The notes: a model not told the origin generated them from the sequence alone. DNA of 10,138 nucleotides from an uncultured Porphyromonadaceae bacterium (GCA_938027385.1 CALJBF010000018.1:1-10138), one strand, 5' to 3'. Positions 1 to 7,584 are shown, counted from the stretch's first letter. Translations and numbers: made by a program.

Positions 1-1536
1 GACTATCGTATTGAACAGAGATTTCTGAGTCGAGACGAATTTCTGCGCATTTGATTTGAGGTTTGCCTCTGCGTGTGGACTTACGGCTGTCAGAGAGTCT
101 GAAAGCCAGCATAACGCGCCCACATGGAGCTGTCGTGCGGTCGGGACAGGCGATGCATGCAGGAAAAGATGTCTTTTATCATCGAATATATCCTCGCCGT
201 GATCTGACGCATATATGATGGATGCCCTGCAGTTTTCGGCGCGCAGCATGTCTATCAGGTTTGAGAGCATGAGGTCGGTGTGGCGAATGGAATTGTCGTA
301 GGCATTTATGATGCGGCTGCGGAAAGCCGCATCGGCATCAGGTATGTCATCAGGCATGAAATATGCCTGTTCGCGGTCATACCGGTCGCTATACAGGAAA
401 TGTGAGCCGTAGGTATGAAGTATGATGAACTGTTTTGTGTTGTGCTTGTCAAGTTCGGCCTTTACAAGAGGGAGCAGTTCGGTGTCGAGAGCGGCTTTCC
501 CCGGGGCATTCCCGCTGATATAGCGTGTCACGTCGGCCTCGTCGCCGAAAAACTGTGTATATGACCGGTTGGGGGTCTGGTTGGAGAAGAATGCTGTTTT
601 GTATCCGGCTTCCTTGAATGCGGTGATCATGCTTTTATAGCAGTAGATTGAATCGAATGCCTGGGCGCTTGCCGCGCTTATGAGCAACGGCACGCTTTTG
701 TGCGTGGTGTTGGATTCGGAAAATGCTCTCGGGAAATAGGTCAGACCTGGCTGTCGGCTCAGGCGGGGATTTGTCTCGCGTCCATACCCCCCGAGTTGCC
801 AGTTCTCACCGCGCGATGTCTCGCCGACGACCACCACATATATCTCGCGGCGGTCGGCAGGAGCCATTGATTTCGCGCTGTATGTGAAGTTGCGCGATGT
901 CTCGCCGTATTCCGCAAACTGCCGGGTGCGAAGGCGGGCTTCAAGCAGATTATCACACACATTGACCGGGAATGTGGTAAGTGCGAAATCATAAGCAGGG
1001 TCAACAATGCTGATGATCGCGCTCACTGCCAGCCCGATGCCAAATGCCGCCAGCCCTATGACTCGCAGAAACCTGCGGAATCCGGCATCAAGTCTCAGGT
1101 GCTTTGCCATGCCGACGGCTCCCCATACCAGTGCCGTGACATAAAGCAGACCTACCAGACAGAGTGCGCCGACGAGGTTACGCAGAAGGATTGTCGCTTC
1201 TGAGAAACTGGTCGTGAACACGTTCAGAAACATATCCACGGCAATAAGTCCGCGCCCATAAAGATTCAGGAGTACAATCTGAAATGCCGCTAAGATCATG
1301 AACGGCAACATAAGCCATGCCGTCAGCCCCACACGTTTTATGAGACTTGTCAATATCATGTATGTACCGCCCGCCATAAGAAATCCGGCGATGCTGTCAG
1401 GCCAACTCCATCCCTCGGTAAAAGGGAGCACGGCGTTTGGTATGAGCAGGGTTGTTATGATCCAGATGGCCAGCATACGGCCGTCGGAGAAAAATTTCTT
1501 TATTAATGAACCTGTTCTTTTTAATAATCCGTCCAT
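1..1536 (-). CDS. EptA-like phosphoethanolamine transferase, 3' end cut by window edge
   Basis: This is an open frame of 512 codons from an ATG at 1536 down to the window edge with no stop, so the last few dozen residues are missing. Residues about 21-178 hold five hydrophobic segments, then comes a periplasmic sulfatase/alkaline-phosphatase-fold domain. Family motifs are clear: VVVGETSRGENW (235-246, with metal ligand E239) followed by GYGRETNPR, SNTTHKSVP (T278 the likely nucleophile), HTYGSHF with H378, SDHGE (D445, H446) and LHASP (H460). Such enzymes move phosphoethanolamine from phosphatidylethanolamine to lipid A or other envelope glycans on the periplasmic face of the inner membrane. 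The acceptor here cannot be read from sequence. The gene starts 12 nt after the Omp85-like gene and is probably co-transcribed with it. An upstream ATG at 1547 is out of frame and soon stops. The family assignment is firm; lipid A as substrate is only inference. Confidence 0.9.
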   Translation of the reverse strand, partial: MDGLLKRTGSLIKKFFSDGRMLAIWIITTLLIPNAVLPFTEGWSWPDSIAGFLMAGGTYMILTSLIKRVGLTAWLMLPFMILAAFQIVLLNLYGRGLIAVDMFLNVFTTSFSEATILLRNLVGALCLVGLLYVTALVWGAVGMAKHLRLDAGFRRFLRVIGLAAFGIGLAVSAIISIVDPAYDFALTTFPVNVCDNLLEARLRTRQFAEYGETSRNFTYSAKSMAPADRREIYVVVVGETSRGENWQLGGYGRETNPRLSRQPGLTYFPRAFSESNTTHKSVPLLISAASAQAFDSIYCYKSMITAFKEAGYKTAFFSNQTPNRSYTQFFGDEADVTRYISGNAPGKAALDTELLPLVKAELDKHNTKQFIILHTYGSHFLYSDRYDREQAYFMPDDIPDADAAFRSRIINAYDNSIRHTDLMLSNLIDMLRAENCRASIIYASDHGEDIFDDKRHLFLHASPVPTARQLHVGALCWLSDSLTAVSPHAEANLKSNAQKFVSTQKSLFNTIV

Positions 1537-1548
1537 TGCTCTGTCATT

Positions 1549-2775
1549 TTAAAATGATTCATTCAACCCGAGTGTAAACTCGAACGAGCGTTTGCCGAAT
1601 CCGATGTCGGCACGCACATTCACCCGTTTCTTGAATTCCCACCGGTATCCAATGCCGTAGCTTGGCAATAACGTGTGCCAGTTGATCTGCGACATCCGGG
1701 AAAATACCGATCCAACGCCGCCCCATACCACTATGGAGTTACGACGGTATATGTGCTGGCGTATCTCGGCCACAAAATCGATTTCCCCTTTGTCGCGGTA
1801 CCTGTCGGTATAGTATCCACGCATGGCGTCTGTGGCGTTGAGCGAAGGGAGGAGCACCCAGGGGGTGTGTTCCGTGGATCCGGCTCCGTGAATCTGGAAC
1901 GCGCACACGCCCGACTGCCAGAAACGGTGATACCAGGCCGCGGTGAGTTCGGTCACCGAAAACAGATTCCTGTTGCCGAACATCGGGGGGTAAAACAGCT
2001 GCCGTATGCCCACGTTCACGCCGGTAGTGGCGTTGGTGGGGAAATCGCGCGTGTCTATAGAGAACATGAATCCCGCGCCGTAGTTGAGCGAGCGCAGTTT
2101 CAGTCCGTCCCAAAGTTCGGGTTTCTGCATTTTTGTGGCCTTGGCATAATAGAAATCGAGTACCGGGCCTATGTATATGTTATGTGGCAGATGCCACTGG
2201 AATTCAGCAAGCACCCCCGATTCAAGCAGGGTATAATCTGATTCGTTGGCCTTGTTGGCGCCGTTGGCATAGCCGATGCCCCAGTATTTTGAGGGGAGAT
2301 GGCAAAAATTGGCGTCGTAGACGATGCGGAACTTATCGTTTCTGAATACATGCCGCCCTCTGATGCCGACACGATACATCCCCTTGATTGAACCCTGTGC
2401 GTAGACCGACATCTCTGAGAGAGGTGTGGTTTCCTTTGGGCCTCCATGATAAAGACCGGCCGCTATCACAGCCACGTTGAGGCTTGTCGATGATGAATAG
2501 CTCGGCCCCGCGAGGAACGAGAAGTCAACCTTGCGGTCGGGATGCTCCTTGTTCGTGTCGTCGAGATACTCGATAATCTTGTCTATCAACGACCTTTTGC
2601 GGTGTATCACATACAGCGTGTCGGGCGTTTCCGTGATGACGGCAAGCGAGTCGGCTGTATTTTCGGCCGGCGGCATGCTTGTCTGTGCCGATGACCCCGG
2701 AGCAACGAACGCTAAGCCCAAGAGACATAAGATGATGTGGCGCATTATGGTCATGAGTGCCCTGTGTATGTTCAT
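1549..2775 (-). CDS. Omp85/BamA-TamA-like outer membrane beta-barrel protein (no POTRA)
   Basis: The frame encodes 408 residues. It has an N-terminal signal peptide (hydrophobic core about 13-26, likely cleavage after GSSA near residue 30), a short charged linker (about 55-85), and a C-terminal surface-antigen barrel ending in the typical terminal Phe. Omp85 hallmarks are DTRDFPTNATTG (241-252) and the loop-6-type RGYYTDR (319-325). There are no POTRA repeats, unlike true BamA (about 800 residues), so it is probably a small barrel of the patatin/TamA-like branch with an unknown cargo or envelope role, not the essential assembly factor. The start is doubtful: ATGs at 2775, 2754 and 2745 are in frame. 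The promoter -7 box at 2796-2789 would leave a leader of only about 8 nt for 2775. The 2754 or 2745 starts give leaders of about 30-38 nt and a more normal signal peptide (MRHIILCLLG...). It heads a unit with the downstream EptA-like gene. Confidence 0.88.
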   Translation of the reverse strand: MNIHRALMTIMRHIILCLLGLAFVAPGSSAQTSMPPAENTADSLAVITETPDTLYVIHRKRSLIDKIIEYLDDTNKEHPDRKVDFSFLAGPSYSSSTSLNVAVIAAGLYHGGPKETTPLSEMSVYAQGSIKGMYRVGIRGRHVFRNDKFRIVYDANFCHLPSKYWGIGYANGANKANESDYTLLESGVLAEFQWHLPHNIYIGPVLDFYYAKATKMQKPELWDGLKLRSLNYGAGFMFSIDTRDFPTNATTGVNVGIRQLFYPPMFGNRNLFSVTELTAAWYHRFWQSGVCAFQIHGAGSTEHTPWVLLPSLNATDAMRGYYTDRYRDKGEIDFVAEIRQHIYRRNSIVVWGGVGSVFSRMSQINWHTLLPSYGIGYRWEFKKRVNVRADIGFGKRSFEFTLGLNESF

Positions 2776-2788
2776 TACAAAATCTCGG

Positions 2789-2796
2789 CAAAGTTA
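2789..2796 (-). promoter_or_regulatory. Bacteroidetes -7 box for the Omp85-like/EptA-like unit
   Basis: On the minus strand the sequence is TAACTTTG, an exact match to the Bacteroidetes sigma-ABfr -7 consensus TAnnTTTG. A weak -33-like TTAG lies at 2821-2818 with a 21-nt spacer. Transcription would start near 2783, very close to the annotated ATG at 2775, which favours a later start codon for this gene. Predicted from sequence match only. Confidence 0.6.
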
Positions 2797-2818
2797 GCTA
2801 AAAATGCCGAAAACTCAC

Positions 2819-2826
2819 TAACTTTG
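2819..2826 (+). promoter_or_regulatory. Bacteroidetes -7 box for the menDBCE operon
   Basis: TAACTTTG matches TAnnTTTG exactly, and a weak -33-like TTAG sits at 2794-2797 with a 21-nt spacer. A start near 2833 would give menD a leader of roughly 32 nt. No Shine-Dalgarno sequence precedes the menD ATG, as is common in this phylum. Confidence 0.65.
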
Positions 2827-2864
2827 TAGTGACTAAGAGCAATTCCGAATAACATTGTCAACCT

Positions 2865-4547
2865 ATGCGCCAACCGGTAAAATATAATTGCAGACTTGTG
2901 GCACAGGCACTTGTGGCCTATGGAGTGCGGCACGTGGTCGTGTCGCCGGGGAGCCGCAATGCTCCGCTGATGATGGCCGTGACGCGAGCCGGCGCATTGA
3001 AACCGGTGTCGGTGATTGACGAAAGGTCGGCCGCTTTCGTGGCACTCGGTCTCGCGGCGGTGACAGGCGCGCCTGTGGCGATGGTATGCACCTCAGGCTC
3101 GGCAATGCTGAATTATGCCCCGGCATTGGCCGAGGCGTATTACCGCAAACTTCCCCTGGTGGCTGTAACGGCCGACAGACCTGCGGTATGGATCGGGCAG
3201 GATGACAGCCAGACAATCCGGCAACCCGGAGCGCTGGCAAATATCGTGATCGACCAGTGCTCTCTGCCGGTTCTGGGCGATACCGCCGAACCTTCGGATG
3301 ATAGCATGGCTCTTGCCAGACGGGATGCAGTCAGATCTCTGAACCGGGTGCTGACTGCGGCTGTAACGCATCGTCAGGGGCCGGTTCATATAAATGTGGA
3401 AATTGATGAGCCGCTTGGCCTTGAAACTTCGATAGATGAGAATATCCGCGAGTTTCAGAAAATCGACACGGTTTACCCTGATCCGAAAATATCGGTTGCC
3501 ACGGCGCGCATGCTGGCCAATGAGCTTTCGGGGCGACGGGTACTGGTGTTCGGCGGTTTCCATGCTCCTGACGCCAGGCTGAGCGCCGCTCTGAACCGGC
3601 TGGCGGCTTTGCCGTCGGTTGTGGTGGTGGCCGAGGCGCTGGCAAATGTGCATGGCGGCGGAATCATGCAGTTTACTGACGGCATGATGGAACGGAGCCC
3701 CGAACGCCCCGATGTCCTGATAACATTCGGCGGTGCGCCGGTGTCGCGTGTATTCAAGGAATATGTGCGCATGGGTGACCTTGAGCACTGGCATGTCGGC
3801 GCCAATGACGCCATAATTGATATGTCGCTTAATCTGACACGCCGCATCGAGATGCATGCCTCTGATTTCTTCGGCCGTTTCGCCGGAGCCTTGTGTCACG
3901 GCACCCGCGGTGTGCAACCTGATTCGTTCAAACAGTCATGGCAGAGAGCGGCAGATAGTCACCGTAGAGAAGTGGCGGGTCGTGACCGATGGCCCTGGTG
4001 TGGGTTAAGCGCTATCGGAGCTCTGATCGATCTCTTGCCGGACATAGCCAATATCCAGCTTGGCAACGGACTGAGCGTGCGGCACGCCCAGGTGTTTGAC
4101 CTGTGTCGGTTTCACCGTGTTGACTCAAACCGTGGCGTCAGCGGTATCGACGGCTGTATTTCGACGGCTGTCGGCGCTGCCCTTGCCTACAAGGCGGGGC
4201 CGACAGTGGCCGTCGTCGGTGATATGTCAGCCCTTTATGATATGGGTGCGCTTGCATCCGTGCGGTTGTGCGATAATCTTAAGATTTTGGTTGTCAATAA
4301 CAACGGCGGCCAAATATTCCGCACGATCAAGGCTACGCGCGACATCCCCGAAATGGAGGAATTCCTTGCCTGCCGCGTTCCGGATTACCTCCGGTCGACC
4401 GCAACGGGATTCGACATACGTTATATGGCCGTCACAGACCGCGACACATTGCAGAAAGCTCGCGAACTTCTCGACACCCCGGGCAACTGCATCGTAGAGA
4501 TATTCACAGGTGCCGGCACAGATGATTATGGCCGGTGTGGCCTCTGA
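2865..4547 (+). CDS. menD: MenD, SEPHCHC synthase (menaquinone biosynthesis)
   Basis: This 560-residue cytoplasmic thiamine-diphosphate enzyme condenses 2-oxoglutarate (with decarboxylation) onto isochorismate to give SEPHCHC, the first committed step of classical menaquinone synthesis. Length fits the family (E. coli about 556). Visible motifs are SPGSRNAPL (27-35), DERSAAF with the cofactor-activating Glu at 53, TSGSAMLNY (76-83), GQDDSQTIRQ (111-120), SNRGVSGIDG (421-430), and the ThDP/Mg motif running from GD at 452-453 to NNN at 478-480. The start at 2865 leaves a normal N-terminus and fits the upstream promoter. It is first in a plus-strand run with menB, menC and menE. In many Bacteroidales I recall menF lying upstream; here the neighbour is instead a divergent outer-membrane gene. 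Confidence 0.97.
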   Translation: MRQPVKYNCRLVAQALVAYGVRHVVVSPGSRNAPLMMAVTRAGALKPVSVIDERSAAFVALGLAAVTGAPVAMVCTSGSAMLNYAPALAEAYYRKLPLVAVTADRPAVWIGQDDSQTIRQPGALANIVIDQCSLPVLGDTAEPSDDSMALARRDAVRSLNRVLTAAVTHRQGPVHINVEIDEPLGLETSIDENIREFQKIDTVYPDPKISVATARMLANELSGRRVLVFGGFHAPDARLSAALNRLAALPSVVVVAEALANVHGGGIMQFTDGMMERSPERPDVLITFGGAPVSRVFKEYVRMGDLEHWHVGANDAIIDMSLNLTRRIEMHASDFFGRFAGALCHGTRGVQPDSFKQSWQRAADSHRREVAGRDRWPWCGLSAIGALIDLLPDIANIQLGNGLSVRHAQVFDLCRFHRVDSNRGVSGIDGCISTAVGAALAYKAGPTVAVVGDMSALYDMGALASVRLCDNLKILVVNNNGGQIFRTIKATRDIPEMEEFLACRVPDYLRSTATGFDIRYMAVTDRDTLQKARELLDTPGNCIVEIFTGAGTDDYGRCGL

Positions 4548-4584
4548 CTCAGAAATTGTAAAAACAACATCACATATATCATAT

Positions 4585-5406
4585 ATGCAACGCAACTGGG
4601 AAACCATCAAGGAATATGAGGATATCCTTTTCCAGAAATACAAGGGTATCGCCAAGATAACGATTAACCGTCCCAAGGTCTACAATGCCTTCCGCCCCAA
4701 GACCAATGCCGAGATGCTTGACGCCATGCAGATATGTCGCTCGAATCCCGAAATCGGGGTGGTGGTGCTGACGGGCGCCGGCGACAAGGCGTTCTGCTCG
4801 GGTGGCGACCAGAACTACAAAGGGCAGGGGGGCTACATAGACGCCGACGGCACCCCGCGCCTGAATGTGCTCGAACTGCACCGCGCCATCCGGTCGATAC
4901 CCAAACCGGTTATCGCCATGGTGAACGGTTATTCAATCGGCGGGGGTAACGTACTCAACGTGGTTTGTGACCTTTCAATCGCCTCGGAAAACGCACGTTT
5001 CGGCCAGACAGGCCCCAAGGTGGGCAGTTTCGATGCCGGGTTCGGCTCATCGTACCTTGCCCGCTGTGTGGGGCAGAAAAAGGCCCGCGAGATATGGTTC
5101 CTCTGCCGTCAGTACACCGCTCAGGAGGCGCTTGAAATGGGCATGATAAACGCCGTCGTGCCGTTCGACCGGCTTGAGGATACTGTCGTGGAGTGGTGCG
5201 AAACGATACTGAAACGCTCGCCCATGGCCATCCGCATGATCAAGCGCGCTCTGAACGCCGAACTCGACGGGCAGGCCGGTCTCATGGAGTTTGCCGGCGA
5301 CGCCACTCTTCTATACTACCTTATGCCTGAGGCACAGGAGGGGAAGAACGCTTTCCTTGAGAAACGTGACCCTGATTTCGAACAGTTCGGCAAGTTTCCC
5401 GGATAA
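4585..5406 (+). CDS. menB: MenB, 1,4-dihydroxy-2-naphthoyl-CoA synthase
   Basis: This 273-residue crotonase-fold enzyme closes the second ring by converting o-succinylbenzoyl-CoA to DHNA-CoA. Motifs are SGGDQ (72-76, oxyanion hole region), NGYSIGGGN (114-122), and the strongly conserved GQTGPKVGSFDAGFGSSYLAR (from 140) with S148 and D150. G143 in QTGPKVG matches the bicarbonate-dependent type I MenB (E. coli-like); type II enzymes such as that of Mycobacterium carry Asp in this segment. The frame is open up to 4510, but that start would overlap menD by 38 nt and add 25 residues unlike the family. ATG 4585 (MQRNWETIKEYEDILF) matches the usual Bacteroidetes N-terminus. A 37-nt gap separates it from menD, with no terminator seen, so one transcript is likely. 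Confidence 0.96.
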   Translation: MQRNWETIKEYEDILFQKYKGIAKITINRPKVYNAFRPKTNAEMLDAMQICRSNPEIGVVVLTGAGDKAFCSGGDQNYKGQGGYIDADGTPRLNVLELHRAIRSIPKPVIAMVNGYSIGGGNVLNVVCDLSIASENARFGQTGPKVGSFDAGFGSSYLARCVGQKKAREIWFLCRQYTAQEALEMGMINAVVPFDRLEDTVVEWCETILKRSPMAIRMIKRALNAELDGQAGLMEFAGDATLLYYLMPEAQEGKNAFLEKRDPDFEQFGKFPG

Positions 5407-5433
5407 ATGACTATTGAACAACAGACGTGTTAA
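5407..5433 (+). other. Mini-ORF bridging menB and menC (possible coupling element)
   Basis: An ATG directly follows the menB stop (TAAATG) and opens a frame MTIEQQTC ending in TAA at 5431-5433, four nt past the menC GTG. It could pass terminating menB ribosomes on to the weak GTG start. It may equally be chance, since it is only eight residues long and no conservation can be judged here. Confidence 0.25.
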
Positions 5434-6488
5434 AGGCTCAATGGGCTCCGTATACCCTGCGGTTTCTTGAAACGGCGGTGACGTCGCGTCAGCGGATGCA
5501 GGTGAAGGATACATTTTTTGTGCGTGTGTGGGACGACTCCACCCCGGAAATTTTCGGGGTGGGGGAAGTCCCCTTGTTCCGTGGACTCAGCGCCGAGGAT
5601 ACTCCCGGTTTCGAGGAGCTTTTAGACCGGACATGCCGTGAAATCGGCCATGCTCAGTCGGCGGCCGATGTGCGTTTGCCCGAGGTGTCGTCGATATGGT
5701 TCGGTTTCGAGATGGCGTTGCGCGATTTCGCTACCGGAGGGCGCAGGCTTTATTTCGACACACCTTGGGCGCACGGCAGAACACGCCAACAGATAAACGG
5801 ACTGGTTTGGATGGGCGACCGTGACACCATGGCCCGGCGCATACGTCAGAAACTCGATGCCGGTTTCCATTGCGTGAAACTGAAAATCGGGGGGATTGAT
5901 TTCGCCGAGGAGCTTGATCTGCTCAGACTCATCCGCCGGGAATACGGACCCGAAGATATTGAACTGCGCCTTGACGCAAACGGCTCGTTCACACGGGAAA
6001 ACGCCGTGGAAAAGCTCAAGCGGCTGTCGGAATTCCATATACATTCGCTCGAACAGCCGATAAAGGCCGGTAATCCCGAGGAGATGGCCAGCATCTGTCG
6101 GGAATCACCGATTGATATCGCACTCGATGAAGAACTGATCGGTTTCCGCAGCGGTGATGAAAAGCGGCGGTTGCTTGCCGCTGTGATGCCACGCTATATA
6201 ATTCTGAAACCGGCATTGTGCGGCGGTTTCGCGCAGGCTGACGAGTGGATTTCTACAGCCCGGGAACTCAATATCGGGTGGTGGGCCACCTCGGCGCTTG
6301 AGTCGAATGTGGGCCTGGATGCCATCGGCCAGTGGGTGTCGCATTACGGGCCTGACATGCCGCAGGGTCTCGGAACCGGGCAACTGTATGCCAACAACAT
6401 TCAGACGCCGGTGTATCTCGACGGCCAGTATATCTGCCGCACGGAAAACGGTGGTTACGATATTTCGGAAATGGCATGGAACGGCTGA
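5427..6488 (+). CDS. menC: MenC, o-succinylbenzoate synthase (GTG start)
   Basis: This 353-residue enolase-superfamily enzyme dehydrates SHCHC to o-succinylbenzoate. The catalytic set is complete: the KxK pair in VKLKIG (K151, K153), metal ligands D183 (RLDANGSF), E209 (SLEQP) and D234 (ALDEE), and K261 (ILKPALCGGF). The N-terminal capping part (PYTLRF...TSRQ...FFVRVWDD...GVGEVPLFRGLS) fits family members from the first residues. The start is GTG at 5427; an in-frame TGA at 5415 excludes anything earlier, and the next ATG (residue 24) would delete the conserved TSR segment. Twenty nt separate it from menB, and a nine-codon ORF (5407-5433) bridges the gap. It overlaps menE by 13 nt. Confidence 0.95.
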   Translation: MLKAQWAPYTLRFLETAVTSRQRMQVKDTFFVRVWDDSTPEIFGVGEVPLFRGLSAEDTPGFEELLDRTCREIGHAQSAADVRLPEVSSIWFGFEMALRDFATGGRRLYFDTPWAHGRTRQQINGLVWMGDRDTMARRIRQKLDAGFHCVKLKIGGIDFAEELDLLRLIRREYGPEDIELRLDANGSFTRENAVEKLKRLSEFHIHSLEQPIKAGNPEEMASICRESPIDIALDEELIGFRSGDEKRRLLAAVMPRYIILKPALCGGFAQADEWISTARELNIGWWATSALESNVGLDAIGQWVSHYGPDMPQGLGTGQLYANNIQTPVYLDGQYICRTENGGYDISEMAWNG

Positions 6489-7516
6489 TTCTGACGCCTG
6501 AGGGTGAACGTTTTATGGAAGAGTGGGGGAGCGCTTGCCTCTATGTGGCGGCACATACGTCGGGCTCGACCGGCGCACCCAAAGAAGTCAGATTGCCGAA
6601 AACAGACATGATATATTCGGCGCGCGCCACCAACCGGGCGTTCGGCATCAATGCCGACTCGTTGCTTGTGTGTCCGCTTTCAGCATCATATATTGCCGGT
6701 AAGATGATGATAGTCAGGGCTATCGAGGCCGATTGCCGATTGGTGATGGAACAGCCGTCGAACCATCCGTTGCTCGACGATTACGGGGTGATAGACCTGC
6801 TGCCGATAGTGCCGGCGCAGATTCCCGGACTGCTTGACAGCCAATATGTTCAGCACGTCAAAAACGTAATAATCGGAGGCGCGCCAATTTCCGCGCGACA
6901 GGAACAGCTGATTTGCGCTACTGCGCCGTTCCGTGCTTTCGCCACATACGGTATGACCGAAACATGCTCGCATGTTGCATTGCGGCGACTTGGCACGCCT
7001 GAATTTACCGCGATGCCCGGCGTTTCATTCAACATTGACGCCCGCGGCTGTCTGGCGATTCTCTCTGACGGAGGTTACAGTTTCGGCTGTCTGCAGACCA
7101 ATGACGTTGTCGATTTACTGGACGCGCACACATTTATATGGCGTGGGCGCGCTGACAACGTGGTGATTTCCGGCGGCCTCAAACTTTTCCCCGAGGATAT
7201 TGAGAAAATTGTTTCCGCGTCCATCTCGCTGCCGCCGTTCTTTATCACAGGTCGTCCGTCCGACAAATGGGGTCAGGAACTGGTGATGGTAATAGAGCGT
7301 CCCGATTCCGCAACCAATTCTAACGGTGTCCCGAAAGCAATCGAATCCAAAGACATCCGGGAAAACCCCGGCACTGTTTTTGAAAATCTCACGTCTGAAT
7401 CATTGATGGCAATTCTCCGGAAGATTCTGCCATCCGTAAAACGTCCGAAAGAGATTATCTTTGTCTCACAAATCCCACGCACATCCTCCGGCAAACTTAT
7501 TCGCCGACTGTCGTGA
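6476..7516 (+). CDS. menE: MenE, o-succinylbenzoate-CoA ligase, short Bacteroidetes type
   Basis: This 346-residue ANL-superfamily adenylating enzyme activates o-succinylbenzoate with ATP and joins it to CoA, making the MenB substrate. Motifs are the P-loop TSGSTGAPKE (28-37), the PLSASYIAGKMM segment (67-78), GGAPIS (134-139), YGMTET (158-163), the hinge region WRGRADNVVISGG (222-234) and the C-terminal catalytic lysine K340 in SSGKLIRR. It is much shorter than E. coli MenE (about 450) because the roughly 110 residues normally before the P-loop are absent. From memory this is usual in Bacteroidetes MenE, so it is not a truncation. The start ATG overlaps the end of menC by 13 nt, suggesting translational coupling. 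Residues 276-304 form a variable polar insert inside the small C-terminal domain. It is the last gene of the operon. Confidence 0.94.
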   Translation: MERLILTPEGERFMEEWGSACLYVAAHTSGSTGAPKEVRLPKTDMIYSARATNRAFGINADSLLVCPLSASYIAGKMMIVRAIEADCRLVMEQPSNHPLLDDYGVIDLLPIVPAQIPGLLDSQYVQHVKNVIIGGAPISARQEQLICATAPFRAFATYGMTETCSHVALRRLGTPEFTAMPGVSFNIDARGCLAILSDGGYSFGCLQTNDVVDLLDAHTFIWRGRADNVVISGGLKLFPEDIEKIVSASISLPPFFITGRPSDKWGQELVMVIERPDSATNSNGVPKAIESKDIRENPGTVFENLTSESLMAILRKILPSVKRPKEIIFVSQIPRTSSGKLIRRLS

Positions 7517-7536
7517 GGTTTGTGCAGTCATCAACT

Positions 7537-7557
7537 GAGGTTTTAGCAGAAAGCCTC
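7537..7557 (+). terminator. Weak hairpin after menE
   Basis: GAGGTTTT (7537-7544) pairs with AAAGCCTC (7550-7557) with one G-U pair and a 5-nt loop, 20 nt past the menE stop. No uninterrupted T-run follows, so termination is uncertain; it may act as a 3'-end stabiliser of the men mRNA. Confidence 0.35.
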
Positions 7558-7584
7558 AAGACTGCCTCTTATTTCTAAAAAACT

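Larger units (their letters stand above)
2789..2826. repeat. Perfect 9-bp inverted repeat spanning the divergent promoters
   Basis: CAAAGTTAG at 2789-2797 is the exact reverse complement of CTAACTTTG at 2818-2826, with a 20-nt spacer. Each arm contains one of the outward-facing -7 boxes, and the inner end of each arm supplies the -33-like TTAG of the opposite promoter. It may simply be two promoters back to back, or also a dyad bound by a regulator. Confidence 0.7.

Noticed and set aside
1298..1552. 84-residue plus-strand frame opposite the start of the EptA-like gene
   Set aside because: The minus strand codes continuously for the transferase's membrane segments here; the plus frame is an antisense shadow.
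1675..2241. 188-residue plus-strand frame opposite the Omp85-like gene
   Set aside because: The minus-strand frame has a signal peptide, barrel motifs and terminal Phe; the plus-strand translation shows no domain or promoter.
1549..2775. Calling the barrel protein BamA
   Set aside because: It has about 400 residues and no POTRA repeats, so it cannot be the standard assembly factor.
3093..3917. 274-residue open frame antisense to menD
   Set aside because: It lies wholly inside a clearly functional menD, has no recognisable domain, and reads as a codon-bias shadow.
4510..4584. N-terminal extension of MenB from ATG 4510
   Set aside because: It overlaps menD by 38 nt and adds 25 residues foreign to the family; ATG 4585 fits the usual N-terminus.
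6476..7516. menE as a truncated pseudogene
   Set aside because: All catalytic motifs are intact, the start overlaps menC in a typical coupling arrangement, and short MenE is usual in Bacteroidetes.
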